The position numbers and the translations under genes are program-made. From an uncultured Fidelibacterota bacterium (GTDB lineage: Bacteria > Fidelibacterota > Marinisomatia > Marinisomatales > Marinisomataceae), in contig CABZHT010000001.1 in the NCBI GenBank assembly GCA_902525615.1, positions 285,282-349,281 of the forward strand: a stretch of DNA of 64,000 bases. Direction: 5' to 3'. Below are positions 5,913-13,755 of this stretch, piece by piece (positions within the stretch are counted from its first letter, which is position 1; every line of letters starts with the position of its first letter). The notes below the pieces were generated by a model. The model made no database searches and had not been told where the DNA came from. It was given only the letters and a program-made list of their open reading frames with translations.

Positions 5913-7694
5913 TTACATTTTCTTGCCTCTTGAACTCAACCAAGATTTAACATTTTGAGATGTGAGTTCCTCATACCATAATGTATCAGTTTGTAGTTTG
6001 TTGTCCTTGTATAGTTTCTCATATCTCTTTGTTGCCTTTGTCTTCCACCACTTCATCAATACATCTAAATCTGTCTTGATATTTGGTAGTAGTTTTTCAG
6101 CGGGGATTTCGTTCCGTAAAAATTCATTTGAGTTTTCATATAAGTCCATATAATAAACACCTTTTACCTGGTCGTTCTTGTATTTACTGAAATCAATATT
6201 CAGTTTAGAATACAACAACATTAGTTTCTGTTGTAAAGGACTTGATTGTTCTTTTGCCACATCAAATTCATCTTTGAAATTCTTTTTCAACCAATCAAAA
6301 TTCTTGTTAGATATTTCTTTGTTCGGTTTGATTAAAATCTTGCCTTTTGATTTACCGAGTTTCTTCCAACACGGAATACTATTGTATTGAGATTGAGAAC
6401 CAAACAATGATGTTGTTGTAATTCCTACCAATTCATCTTTGTATTTATTTCTGTAATCGTTTCTTACTCTCTCATCTGCTAACATTATTGATAAGAGTTT
6501 TCCACCAAGGAAATTGTAAGAAAAAGGTTGAACGCCCACTATCGTTTGTCCTACCAAGATGTTCTGTAATTTTTTGTCTTTGAATCTGTTCTCCCTACTC
6601 CATTTTATATAATCATCTCTTGGTGGTAATGATGTATTATCACTACCGAGATTTATTATACCCAATCGTTTTTTTGTCTTTCGGTCAATCACAAAATATT
6701 TTAATGAACGCCCAATTGTTTGGAAGAAATTAAAATTGGAAATAAAGATTCTCATAATGTTCCAATCTTCTAATGTTGTCTTATCAACTAATTGTAATGT
6801 TGGTTCAAGATTGTCTAATTCGTTTATCGTTTCTAACGGACTATCAAGATTGTTGAATTGATACATTGAATTATATACTCGTTTCAATGTTCTCTTATCG
6901 TATTTCTGTCGTTTGATTTCTGCTAACTTTTGATACAATACAATTTCTCGTTCGTCCAAGGATTTTAAGAAATCCAAATGTTCTACTAATTCTGTTCTTC
7001 TTTTAATTAGTTCTTTATCTTCTACAATTTTTATATCTAATTGTGAATAGGGATAAGTATTGCCTAAAACATCTATCAAGATTTCATTGGTAATTTCTTC
7101 TCGTTTCAAAAACTTTCTCAACTTGGATTTAACTTGTTGAACTTTATCCCCTCTTTTTCTGTTCTTGATATATTTCTCTTGAACTATCTTATACGCCTTT
7201 GGAACTGATATTTTTCCATTGGATACATCTTCAAGTAATTTTGGTTCATAATTCCCTATTGATTTGATTTGTTTCAGTTTGGATAATCCAACACCAGTTT
7301 TATTTACCATTTCCATATAAATATTATGTCGTTTATCGCCTTTCAAATCATTTCGTTTTCCTTGCCCACCGAGAGTTTTCTTATATTCCTTTTCCAACAT
7401 ATTAAATTCATTGAAAACATCTTGTGCCGTCTTGGTTCTTTGTTGATTGAACTCAATCAATGATATAATCTCGTTCTCAAATTCAACTATTCTTATTTCA
7501 ACCTCTTTGAATTTCAGCTGAGTCATTGCATAAAATCTTCGGTGTCCTGATACAATTTGATAGTCCTTATTGACTACTATCGGTTCAAGTTGCCCATTTC
7601 TCTCTAATGATGTCTTTAATTGTGTTAAATCCGTCTGTGAATATATTTCATCATTTATTGGATTCGGTTTGATTTGACTGATTTTTACTTTCAT
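5913..7694 (-). CDS. ParB-like nuclease domain fused to a DruA-like (DUF4338) domain
   Basis: The largest cargo protein (593 residues) has two readable parts. Residues 1-100 are a ParB/Sulfiredoxin-fold domain: IKPNPINDE, then LKTSLERNGQLEPIVV, then the signature GHRRFYA around residues 50-56. Residues of about 312-460 resemble DUF4338, the DruA family of Druantia antiphage systems. The matches are a beta strand then RLGIINLGS, RDDYIKWSR, LGGKLLS and the cluster TTSLFGSQSQYNSIPCWKKL with a following LGKSKGK. A helical linker joins them, and a C-terminal tail of some 130 residues is unassigned. I choose the second Met (MKVKISQI) because GGAAC lies six bases before it; the ORF track starts 27 bases upstream with no ribosome site. 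The role is unknown: defence, DNA modification or maintenance are all possible. The ParB call is firm; the DruA call rests on pattern matching from memory. Confidence 0.78.
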   Translation of the reverse strand: MKVKISQIKPNPINDEIYSQTDLTQLKTSLERNGQLEPIVVNKDYQIVSGHRRFYAMTQLKFKEVEIRIVEFENEIISLIEFNQQRTKTAQDVFNEFNMLEKEYKKTLGGQGKRNDLKGDKRHNIYMEMVNKTGVGLSKLKQIKSIGNYEPKLLEDVSNGKISVPKAYKIVQEKYIKNRKRGDKVQQVKSKLRKFLKREEITNEILIDVLGNTYPYSQLDIKIVEDKELIKRRTELVEHLDFLKSLDEREIVLYQKLAEIKRQKYDKRTLKRVYNSMYQFNNLDSPLETINELDNLEPTLQLVDKTTLEDWNIMRIFISNFNFFQTIGRSLKYFVIDRKTKKRLGIINLGSDNTSLPPRDDYIKWSRENRFKDKKLQNILVGQTIVGVQPFSYNFLGGKLLSIMLADERVRNDYRNKYKDELVGITTTSLFGSQSQYNSIPCWKKLGKSKGKILIKPNKEISNKNFDWLKKNFKDEFDVAKEQSSPLQQKLMLLYSKLNIDFSKYKNDQVKGVYYMDLYENSNEFLRNEIPAEKLLPNIKTDLDVLMKWWKTKATKRYEKLYKDNKLQTDTLWYEELTSQNVKSWLSSRGKKM

Positions 7695-7844
7695 AGTTTG
7701 TTCCAAACAAAAGTTGCCCATTTTTCAAAAAATAATCAAGATAATATTTCTAATGAGTTCTATTTATATATAACTAATGATTACAACATATCGTTTTCAA
7801 TCCTTTGGTGGAATTGAGTTTCCTTTTTCTTGATTCCATATGTT

Positions 7845-7883
7845 AAAATCCCACCGAACAATACGAGTGTTTGGTGGGATTTT
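7845..7883. terminator. Strong hairpin between serine recombinase and ParB-DruA genes
   Basis: A perfect 11-bp inverted repeat AAAATCCCACC/GGTGGGATTTT is extended inward by five more pairs (one G:T) to leave a 7-base loop, with T runs on both sides. It should stop leftward transcripts from the integrase-resolvase pair, so the ParB-DruA gene needs its own promoter in the bases just to its right. Confidence 0.85.
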
Positions 7884-7903
7884 GTGTATATAATGAGAAC
7901 TGA

Positions 7904-8605
7904 TTATATATACTGAATTACTTGGTTTATCGTCATAGAATCCTTGTAATTTAGTCGTTTTTTTACCATTTGAATTACATCATTTCTGGTAAAATCAGTA
8001 CCGTTTTTCTTGGTGTATCCGTTTCTTTTTGTGAAATCAACAATGTCTTGATAAGATTTTCCTTGGACTTTCATCTTTGCTACTTTTTTCAATAACCTTA
8101 TTTCAGTAGGATTTTCTTTTACAACACCATTTACCATATCGTATCCATACTTTTGTTTGGTGTATCGTTTGTTCGCCAGTTTCTTATCGTTCAAGATACT
8201 TTTAACTCTTTCACCAGTTTGTTGTCGTTCCCACTCCATTACAACCATAAGAAGATTAGACAATAAAGTTCCACTAGGACTATTCAAGTCAATGTTCTCT
8301 TTTAGACATATTAGATTTACGCCTTTCTTTTTCAAGATGTTGAGATTGTTTATACAATCCCCAAGGTTTCTTCCCCACCTTGATAATTCTGTAATGACTA
8401 TTTCAGTAATCAATCCTTGATTTACCATTTTCATCATCTTTTTGAATTGTTGCCTTTCATCAGTTCCACCAGATACTCCAAAATCAATAAATGAATCAGC
8501 TAATTCACAACGCTTAAATTCACAATATCTTTGAATATCGTTCTGTTGTTGTTCTATGCCGTTTATCTGTTTTTCCGTAGATGTTCTAATGTATCCTACT
8601 CTCAT
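7904..8605 (-). CDS. Small serine recombinase (resolvase/invertase type)
   Basis: The 233-residue protein has the serine recombinase catalytic domain in residues 1-140: VGYIRTST with the nucleophile Ser at residue 9, then DFGVSGGTDERQQF, ELSRWGRN with the two active-site Arg, and GTLLSNLLMVVMEWERQQTGER leading into the long E helix. The C-terminal 90 residues contain a short HTH-bearing region (VQGKSYQDIVDFTKRNGYTK) that is longer than in Tn3 resolvases but far short of large serine integrases. It overlaps the integrase gene by four bases (ATGA), so both are made from one message. It could resolve dimers of a circular form, invert a segment, or assist integration. A strong terminator follows. 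Confidence 0.92.
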   Translation of the reverse strand: MRVGYIRTSTEKQINGIEQQQNDIQRYCEFKRCELADSFIDFGVSGGTDERQQFKKMMKMVNQGLITEIVITELSRWGRNLGDCINNLNILKKKGVNLICLKENIDLNSPSGTLLSNLLMVVMEWERQQTGERVKSILNDKKLANKRYTKQKYGYDMVNGVVKENPTEIRLLKKVAKMKVQGKSYQDIVDFTKRNGYTKKNGTDFTRNDVIQMVKKRLNYKDSMTINQVIQYI

Positions 8606-9837
8606 AACTCCCTCTTGTTTAATGAATCTAAAATTGACTTACCTTTACCAACTTGTATGTGTCCGTAAATATCGTAAGTCGTTCCAATCTTACTATGTCT
8701 TGCCACAACTCTTGAAATGTCTTGAATTGGTATTCCTTGTTTCAATAACTGACTTATGACTCCGTGTCTTATACTATGTGGTGTGAATAGTGGTTCTTGT
8801 GTTCTTTTATCAACCAATCCTAATCCCTCACATAATCTTTTGAAATTTGAAATCAACCACTCTTTACTATACTTGTTATTCGTTCCTGGATTTGTGAAAA
8901 CATATTTATCTTTTGGATTTCTGCTATCAAATCTTTTCTGTATCAACTTTTGTAATGTTTCCGGTAATTCAAAATTCGTAGTCAATGTTCTCTTGAAATA
9001 GATAGTCATTGTTTTCATATCTCTATTCAAATGACTATACGGAAATCTTGTTTCTCCAACCTCGTCTTTATCATTAGTCCATTTCAGTATTTGTATTTCT
9101 CCACCTCTCATTGCCGTATTCAACATAAAGTATAACATTTCCTTGAAATCTGTATTTCTATTGAACCAAGTCCATTTCTTTCTTTCATCATCAGTAGTAG
9201 GATTGAAATCCAAACTCTTTTCAATGAAAGAATATAGTTTATCCCAATCCTCGCCCATTGGAATTTCATCAATCGTTCTTGACTGATATTTTGGAATCTT
9301 GATTTCGTGGTTAAAAGGATTCTGTATAATATAATTTTCTCTTACCAACCACTTGAAAAAGGTTTTGAGATAAGTCATATCATTTTTGATAGTGTTCTGT
9401 TTTAGTCCTTTTTTCTTTCTATATGTTTGATACGCCTTTATCATTTCAGTAGTAATCTTTGGAACGAGAATCCCCTTATATCTTCGGTCTAAAAATTTTC
9501 TAAATTGTTCTGTGTAATTGGTATGATTTACCGCAGTGATTCTTGATAGTTCTAAATTATCTACCCTTTTGAAATTGTATTTCTCGTATTGTTTCAAAAC
9601 ATTTTTGAGAGTGTTCGGTTCTTTGATTGTTGGATTGCCCTTGATTGTATTTGTATCAATATAATCGTAGTGTTTATCCAACTCTTTCTTTCTTGCCTTT
9701 TTCTCTTTCTCGTTCAACTGACCGAGATACTTCGTTATTCTTTTTTTCTTACGCCCATAAGTGTCTTGGTATGAAAATGTTTGGTAGTAAGAATAACCTC
9801 TACTATTCGTGAATATCGTTGATTTTCTTTTACTCAT
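8602..9837 (-). CDS. Tyrosine recombinase (integrase) of the element
   Basis: The 411-residue protein has an N-terminal arm-binding-like region (residues 1-70, with YSYYQTFSYQDTYGRKKKR), a SAM-like core-binding domain of about 75-180 (including TIKNDMTYLKTFFKWLV) and the catalytic domain from about 190. Visible catalytic residues are Arg244 in TAMRGGE, His354 and Arg357 in HSIRHG, His381 in ARHSKIG, and the Tyr nucleophile, most likely Tyr391 in IYGH. It lies next to the right attachment repeat and reads inward. Insertion at the anticodon loop of a tRNA is a classic site for this family. CTACAACA repeats lie in its upstream region, so it may repress its own gene. Confidence 0.95.
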   Translation of the reverse strand: MSKRKSTIFTNSRGYSYYQTFSYQDTYGRKKKRITKYLGQLNEKEKKARKKELDKHYDYIDTNTIKGNPTIKEPNTLKNVLKQYEKYNFKRVDNLELSRITAVNHTNYTEQFRKFLDRRYKGILVPKITTEMIKAYQTYRKKKGLKQNTIKNDMTYLKTFFKWLVRENYIIQNPFNHEIKIPKYQSRTIDEIPMGEDWDKLYSFIEKSLDFNPTTDDERKKWTWFNRNTDFKEMLYFMLNTAMRGGEIQILKWTNDKDEVGETRFPYSHLNRDMKTMTIYFKRTLTTNFELPETLQKLIQKRFDSRNPKDKYVFTNPGTNNKYSKEWLISNFKRLCEGLGLVDKRTQEPLFTPHSIRHGVISQLLKQGIPIQDISRVVARHSKIGTTYDIYGHIQVGKGKSILDSLNKREL

Positions 9838-9845
9838 ACTGGAAT

Positions 9846-9866
9846 CTACAACACAAAACTACAACA
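9846..9866. repeat. Right pair of CTACAACA repeats near attR
   Basis: CTACAACA occurs at 9846-9853 and 9859-9866, 13 bases apart and in the same orientation as the direct copies at the left end. The pair lies between the integrase start and the right attachment repeat, where both arm binding and control of the integrase promoter are plausible. Confidence 0.68.
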
Positions 9867-9895
9867 TACAAGAATTTCTCGTCTATACTGAATAA

Positions 9896-9939
9896 ATTTC
9901 TAATCCGTAGGTCACAGGTTCAAATCCTGTCCGGGGTAC
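9896..9939 (+). repeat. Right attachment repeat (attR), tRNA-Arg 3' fragment
   Basis: This exact copy of the 44 bases at 3300-3343 lacks the 5' half of the tRNA and so is not a functional tRNA gene. It is presumably the displaced original 3' end of the target tRNA, and marks the chromosomal side of the junction. Confidence 0.95.
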
Positions 9940-10006
9940 AATAAATCCTTCCTTTATTTCATAAGACCAATCCATTATATTTATATAAACTAATTAGGAG
10001 AATAAT

Positions 10007-10288
10007 ATGAAATTAGATATCAAAAGTTTTATAATCGGAATTTTAACAACTGTTAACCTATTTCTGATAATGGGATTTGATGATCATGATGAAGAAAATC
10101 AAAATGGTAGATACCAAGTAATCATTGATAGTAAAGGTGATCAATACTGGTATGATACTCGCTATGGAGACAAAATTGCAATCGGATCAAAATCTTATGG
10201 ATACATTTTACTTAAAGAAGAAGGTGGCATGAAAGAAAGATTTGATAAAGAATTTGAACTAGTTAAAGCTCTAAAAGAATTAGATTAG
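10007..10288 (+). CDS. Unknown small protein with N-terminal hydrophobic segment
   Basis: The 93-residue protein begins with KSFIIGILTTVNLFLIMGF, a single membrane helix or uncleaved signal, then an acidic stretch (DDHDEENQN) and a compact soluble part (YQVIIDSKGDQYWYDTRYGD) before a helical end. A clear AGGAG site precedes the ATG by five bases. It is the first chromosomal gene to the right of the element and lies on the opposite strand to its neighbours. I do not recognise a family; it resembles many short FCB proteins whose membrane anchor carries a small beta domain outside. Confidence 0.65.
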   Translation: MKLDIKSFIIGILTTVNLFLIMGFDDHDEENQNGRYQVIIDSKGDQYWYDTRYGDKIAIGSKSYGYILLKEEGGMKERFDKEFELVKALKELD

Positions 10289-10292
10289 CTAT

Positions 10293-11153
10293 TTAACTAG
10301 ATAGAAATTCTTTGGCAAGTTGCTCCATCAAATTTCCACCCTTTTCATTCAGGTGAATATGATCGCAAAGCAACTGTAGCTTATACTTTTCTCCAATCTT
10401 TGTCCAACTCCAACCAAAGACATAGTGAAGTATAACGGCTCTTAGGCCTCGTAATCTTCGAAGTTCAGAAGTAGTGTATGGAACGCTATTACTGGAACTT
10501 ATTTGTTCTTTGAATTTTGAAAATAAATCAAGGATTGATAGATTATATTTCAAAGCAATCCTTTTAATTATTTTATTGTGATTTTTAATGACACTTATGA
10601 TTGATGCGTCTCCTTGCTCGCCAAGCCATGGAAGAGTTGTAATAGCAATTTTAGCAGATGTATTTTTTTTAATCTTATCCACAAAGATTTCAATTTGCTC
10701 TTCAAACCATTCAATTGAAGGAACTTGTGGAAGATTTTTTGTTTGAATATAATAGTCTTGAATTAATTTAACCGGCTGACTACCTATTGCATCATTGGTT
10801 CCAATTAAAATGGTAACATAATCTGGATTATGCTTAATAATATCATCTATTCTCTGATTTAAATTCCAAGTTAGATCCGCATTGATACCCGCATTGATAT
10901 AAATCTTGGAATCATCATTCTTCCTTAAGTTGCCCACCCAGTCATATCCAATATGACCATGAGTAATACTATCACCACAGCAAACAACTACAGGCTTATC
11001 ATTTTTAACAAGATTTACATTGTGAGCATCCATATCAGGAAGTTGCCAGGACTTTCTTATAATCGGCAGTTTATAGATATTTATTATTATTGTATTACGA
11101 AAAAAATATATAAGAGTAATCAATACAATAAAAAACGATAGATACAAAAGCAT
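10293..11153 (-). CDS. Membrane-anchored SGNH/GDSL hydrolase
   Basis: The 286-residue protein has an N-terminal membrane helix (residues 1-25) and the four SGNH blocks. Block I is VVCCGDSITHG with the nucleophile Ser, block II contains the oxyanion Gly in the NAGINAD region, block III is IGTNDAIG, and block V is DHIHLNEKG, carrying Asp and His. Family members are esterases, lipases or acetylhydrolases, and the substrate is not readable. It is the last gene of the leftward run that starts with phoU. Six bases separate it from the phytase-like gene, so a role in freeing phosphate, for example from lipids, is an inference from context only. Confidence 0.85.
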   Translation of the reverse strand: MLLYLSFFIVLITLIYFFRNTIIINIYKLPIIRKSWQLPDMDAHNVNLVKNDKPVVVCCGDSITHGHIGYDWVGNLRKNDDSKIYINAGINADLTWNLNQRIDDIIKHNPDYVTILIGTNDAIGSQPVKLIQDYYIQTKNLPQVPSIEWFEEQIEIFVDKIKKNTSAKIAITTLPWLGEQGDASIISVIKNHNKIIKRIALKYNLSILDLFSKFKEQISSSNSVPYTTSELRRLRGLRAVILHYVFGWSWTKIGEKYKLQLLCDHIHLNEKGGNLMEQLAKEFLSS

Positions 11154-11159
11154 TATTAT

Positions 11160-12110
11160 TTAAGAATTGATTTCAGGTAATTCAAATGCAACAACTCTAG
11201 CATCATTATCCACTGCATATAAATACCATTTACCATGCATATAAGCTGTAGCAATCCCATCAGTATAAGAAACATTATCTAAGTACATCGTAGTCATATA
11301 TTCTAATGTTTTGCGATCATATAAATGAAAACGGTTATCTGTTTTACTTTGCTCAGTACAAATCCAGTATCCACCATTATCTTTATTAGTTACTAAAGCT
11401 ATACCTTCAGGATCGTTTCCTCTATTAAAATTGCCTAAATCTTCTTTTATAACTTTACCTGATATTAAATCTAAAACCATAACCTTGTGGTACTCTTTCA
11501 TTTCCTCTGCTACTAGCAAAGTTTTATAATGTTTATCTGCTTGAATACTTTCTACTTGATAAAGCGTTGGGTTTCCTAGTACTGTAACTTTCCCTACGGA
11601 AAATTCTCCATTTTCAATGGTAAAATCCCAACCTAAAATTCGATCCTCTCTTGGATTGTTATATTCGTAGCTATCGGTAACCAAAACTTTATAGGAATTA
11701 TTATCTTGCTGATAAAATGTAATTCCATAAGGACTACGTAACTCATCATTACCAAAAGTACCTAAAAACTCCATTGATGAATTAAATACAGCAACCTGTT
11801 TATTGTCTCTTTCTGTAACTAAAACAAATTGATCATTAATGGTTGTAATACCATTTGGATATGCATCTTCTCTTTTGATGGATTTTTTAAATTTCCCATT
11901 CATTGCACCATACACATGAAGTTCATTCTTATCTTTAACTGTCACTACAATAACATGTTTTCTCATTAAGAATCCAATACTATCCATTCCAGCATCTTGT
12001 AAAGATTCTGTTACAAACATAGGGCTTTGTAAGGTGATGACATTAGGTTTAGAATTACACCCAATCAAAAAAAATAAGTGACAAATGAGATATATTTTAA
12101 AAACTTTCAT
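11160..12110 (-). CDS. Lipoprotein resembling beta-propeller phytase
   Basis: The 316-residue protein has a lipoprotein signal (FLIGCNSK) and repeated propeller-like segments. Blocks such as EDAYPNGITT, SPYGITFYQQ, LLVAEEMKEYHKVMV, NDPEGIALV and YTDGIATAYM follow the order seen in calcium-dependent beta-propeller phytases (PF02333). Acidic residues in these blocks are the expected calcium and phosphate ligands. A phytase would release phosphate from inositol phosphates outside the cell, which suits its place in a run with phoU and a phosphate permease behind a proposed Pho box. A generic six-bladed propeller without phytase activity remains possible. The start is four bases from the FKBP stop. 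Confidence 0.68.
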   Translation of the reverse strand: MKVFKIYLICHLFFLIGCNSKPNVITLQSPMFVTESLQDAGMDSIGFLMRKHVIVVTVKDKNELHVYGAMNGKFKKSIKREDAYPNGITTINDQFVLVTERDNKQVAVFNSSMEFLGTFGNDELRSPYGITFYQQDNNSYKVLVTDSYEYNNPREDRILGWDFTIENGEFSVGKVTVLGNPTLYQVESIQADKHYKTLLVAEEMKEYHKVMVLDLISGKVIKEDLGNFNRGNDPEGIALVTNKDNGGYWICTEQSKTDNRFHLYDRKTLEYMTTMYLDNVSYTDGIATAYMHGKWYLYAVDNDARVVAFELPEINS

Positions 12111-12113
12111 GTA

Positions 12114-12863
12114 CTACTCAACAATGTTTATGAGTTCAATATCAAATATTAAAGTTGATGATGGAGGAATGATATATTCTTCATTTTTAGCATCCTTAAT
12201 GACCCCTGTAATACCGTATCCTAAATTTTCAGGAATATAAACTTTCCACTTAGATCCAACAGGCATTTCTTGTAAGGTTTGCTGCCAGCCTTGAATTACT
12301 CTGTTAAGTGCAAATGTTGCTGGTTCTCCTCTATCATAACTACTATCAAATTTTGTACCATCAATTAAAAATCCGTTATAGTGAACGACAACAACGTCTT
12401 CAAAATTAGGAATTTGGCCTAAGCCCTCTTGAACAACTTTATATTGAATTTGAGTGTTACTAATAAATTTGATTCCTTCATTGTTTTTATTTTTATCTAA
12501 AAACTCTTGGCCTGCTATTTTATTTTCTTTAGAAAGTTTTTTTGATTTTTCACTTAAAGATCTTGATAAATTTCTTTCCGAATTTCGAATATTATAACTT
12601 TTTAAAACTTCATTCCTGGTTTGTGTATTTATTCTAGGCTTTTCTTTATTCCAAGAATCGTTTAAACCTTCAATGATTAAATCACGATTAATTTCTGTTT
12701 CTGGAAGATTTTGACCAATATTAATTCCCATAGTATAACTCAAAGAATCCTGAAAAGTTACAATTGGCTTATCTTCTAATTCTTTTGACTTATTACTTTC
12801 TGTTGAGCATGAAAGTAATAAAAGGCAGAAAATTGTTAGTTGAATTTTAAATATTTTTTTCAT
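12114..12863 (-). CDS. FKBP-type peptidyl-prolyl isomerase lipoprotein
   Basis: The 249-residue protein has a lipoprotein signal (LLLLSCSTE), an N-terminal helical dimerisation region like that of FkpA and Mip (LSYTMGINIGQNLPE) and a C-terminal FKBP domain from about residue 145: VVVHYNGFLIDGTKFDSSYD, FALNRVIQGWQQ, GSKWKVYIPENLGYG and STLIFDIELI. These contain the usual active-site aromatic and Asp residues. It would assist folding of envelope proteins. It sits between the SDR and phytase-like genes in the phoU-led run, where it might help fold the exported hydrolases; that link is inference. Confidence 0.92.
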   Translation of the reverse strand: MKKIFKIQLTIFCLLLLSCSTESNKSKELEDKPIVTFQDSLSYTMGINIGQNLPETEINRDLIIEGLNDSWNKEKPRINTQTRNEVLKSYNIRNSERNLSRSLSEKSKKLSKENKIAGQEFLDKNKNNEGIKFISNTQIQYKVVQEGLGQIPNFEDVVVVHYNGFLIDGTKFDSSYDRGEPATFALNRVIQGWQQTLQEMPVGSKWKVYIPENLGYGITGVIKDAKNEEYIIPPSSTLIFDIELINIVE

Positions 12864-12905
12864 GAACGTATTCTATTACGAATCAAAAGAATAGTAAAGA
12901 AATAA

Positions 12906-13739
12906 TTATCTTCCATCTTCATAACCTTTATAATCATCCATCATATCATAAAGACCATAAAGACTACTAACTTTGATTAACAAGGAGCTAGGAAGCAACG
13001 CTCTAAGCAAAACTACCTGATTCATTATCCATGGAACTTTTGGCGAATGAAATCCAAGTTTAATTGCACGATTCACAATGACTTTTGCAACAGAATCGTG
13101 ACTCTTTACCCCTGGTGCTAATAACTGACCTAAAAAATTAAGCTTAGTTCCTTCAAATAATCCTTTCTTCAAAAAGTTTGGATGAATGGAAGAAAATTTA
13201 ACACCAGACTTACCCATCTTTTTTACTTCAAGTCTTAAGGATTCAGTAAGTCCTGCTACAGCCCATTTAGTAGCAGCGTATACAGCTAGCTTAGGAGCAC
13301 CTGTCATTGATGATGCTGAGGAAATATTAATAACGTGACCAGAGTTTTTATCTAACATAGTTGGCATGAATGCACGAATGGTATATATCATTGATGTAAA
13401 GTTTACATTAATAAGATTTTCAAGCTCTTCATCACTTCTATCTAGCATATACCCAGTATAAACAGTACCAGCATTATTAATTAGGATATCTAAACTACCA
13501 AACTTTTCTTTAATGATATTTGCATTACTATATACTTGTTCTTTGTTTGTAACATCACATATTTGAGAGAAAACATCAAATCCTTGCTCTTTAAAATTAT
13601 TAACAGTTTTGTTTAGATCATCTTCCTTGAAATCCCAAAGTATTACCTTTCCACCTTCATTTAGAATTCTTTGTGCAGTAGCTAAACCTATACCTTTAGC
13701 TCCTCCCGTGATAAGAACAAGTTTATTTTTAAGATTCAC
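12906..13739 (-). CDS. Short-chain dehydrogenase/reductase
   Basis: The 277-residue protein is a classical SDR: dinucleotide-binding TGGAKGIGLA near the N terminus, NNAG around residue 90, catalytic Ser in ISSASSM and the YAATK motif with Tyr and Lys. The C terminus is extended and hydrophobic (VPWIMNQVVLLRALLPSSLL), as in SDRs acting on lipids or sterol-like substrates at the membrane. The true substrate is unknown. It lies 16 bases after the phosphate permease gene. Membrane-lipid remodelling under phosphate stress would fit the context but is speculative. Confidence 0.9.
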   Translation of the reverse strand: MNLKNKLVLITGGAKGIGLATAQRILNEGGKVILWDFKEDDLNKTVNNFKEQGFDVFSQICDVTNKEQVYSNANIIKEKFGSLDILINNAGTVYTGYMLDRSDEELENLINVNFTSMIYTIRAFMPTMLDKNSGHVINISSASSMTGAPKLAVYAATKWAVAGLTESLRLEVKKMGKSGVKFSSIHPNFLKKGLFEGTKLNFLGQLLAPGVKSHDSVAKVIVNRAIKLGFHSPKVPWIMNQVVLLRALLPSSLLIKVSSLYGLYDMMDDYKGYEDGR

Positions 13740-13755
13740 ACTTTAAAATAAAGTA

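Larger units (their letters stand above)
3300..9939. mobile_element. Integrated element of about 6.6 kb in tRNA-Arg, with integrase, resolvase and ParB-DruA fusion
   Basis: A perfect 44-bp direct repeat bounds the region: the tRNA 3' half at the left and a gene-less copy at the right. A tyrosine integrase reads inward from the right end and an excisionase-like HTH gene sits near the left end. All genes lie on the minus strand, unlike the chromosomal genes on either side of the left boundary. The cargo is one large ParB/DruA-like protein plus several tiny unknown ORFs. No replication initiator, helicase, primase, capsid, portal, terminase, relaxase or toxin could be recognised. It is therefore too small and too poor in recognisable genes for a prophage or conjugative element. 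A satellite or a tycheposon-like cargo element are possibilities, but they are inferences. Confidence 0.9.

Noticed and set aside
5962-6390. Plus-strand ORFs within the ParB-DruA gene
   Set aside because: They are shadows of the minus-strand coding frame with low-complexity composition.
9896-9939. Second tRNA-Arg gene
   Set aside because: Only the 3' half is present; there is no D arm or 5' acceptor strand.
3300-9939. Interpretation as a degraded prophage or ICE
   Set aside because: No capsid, portal, terminase, tail, relaxase or type IV secretion gene is visible, and the ends and recombinases are intact.
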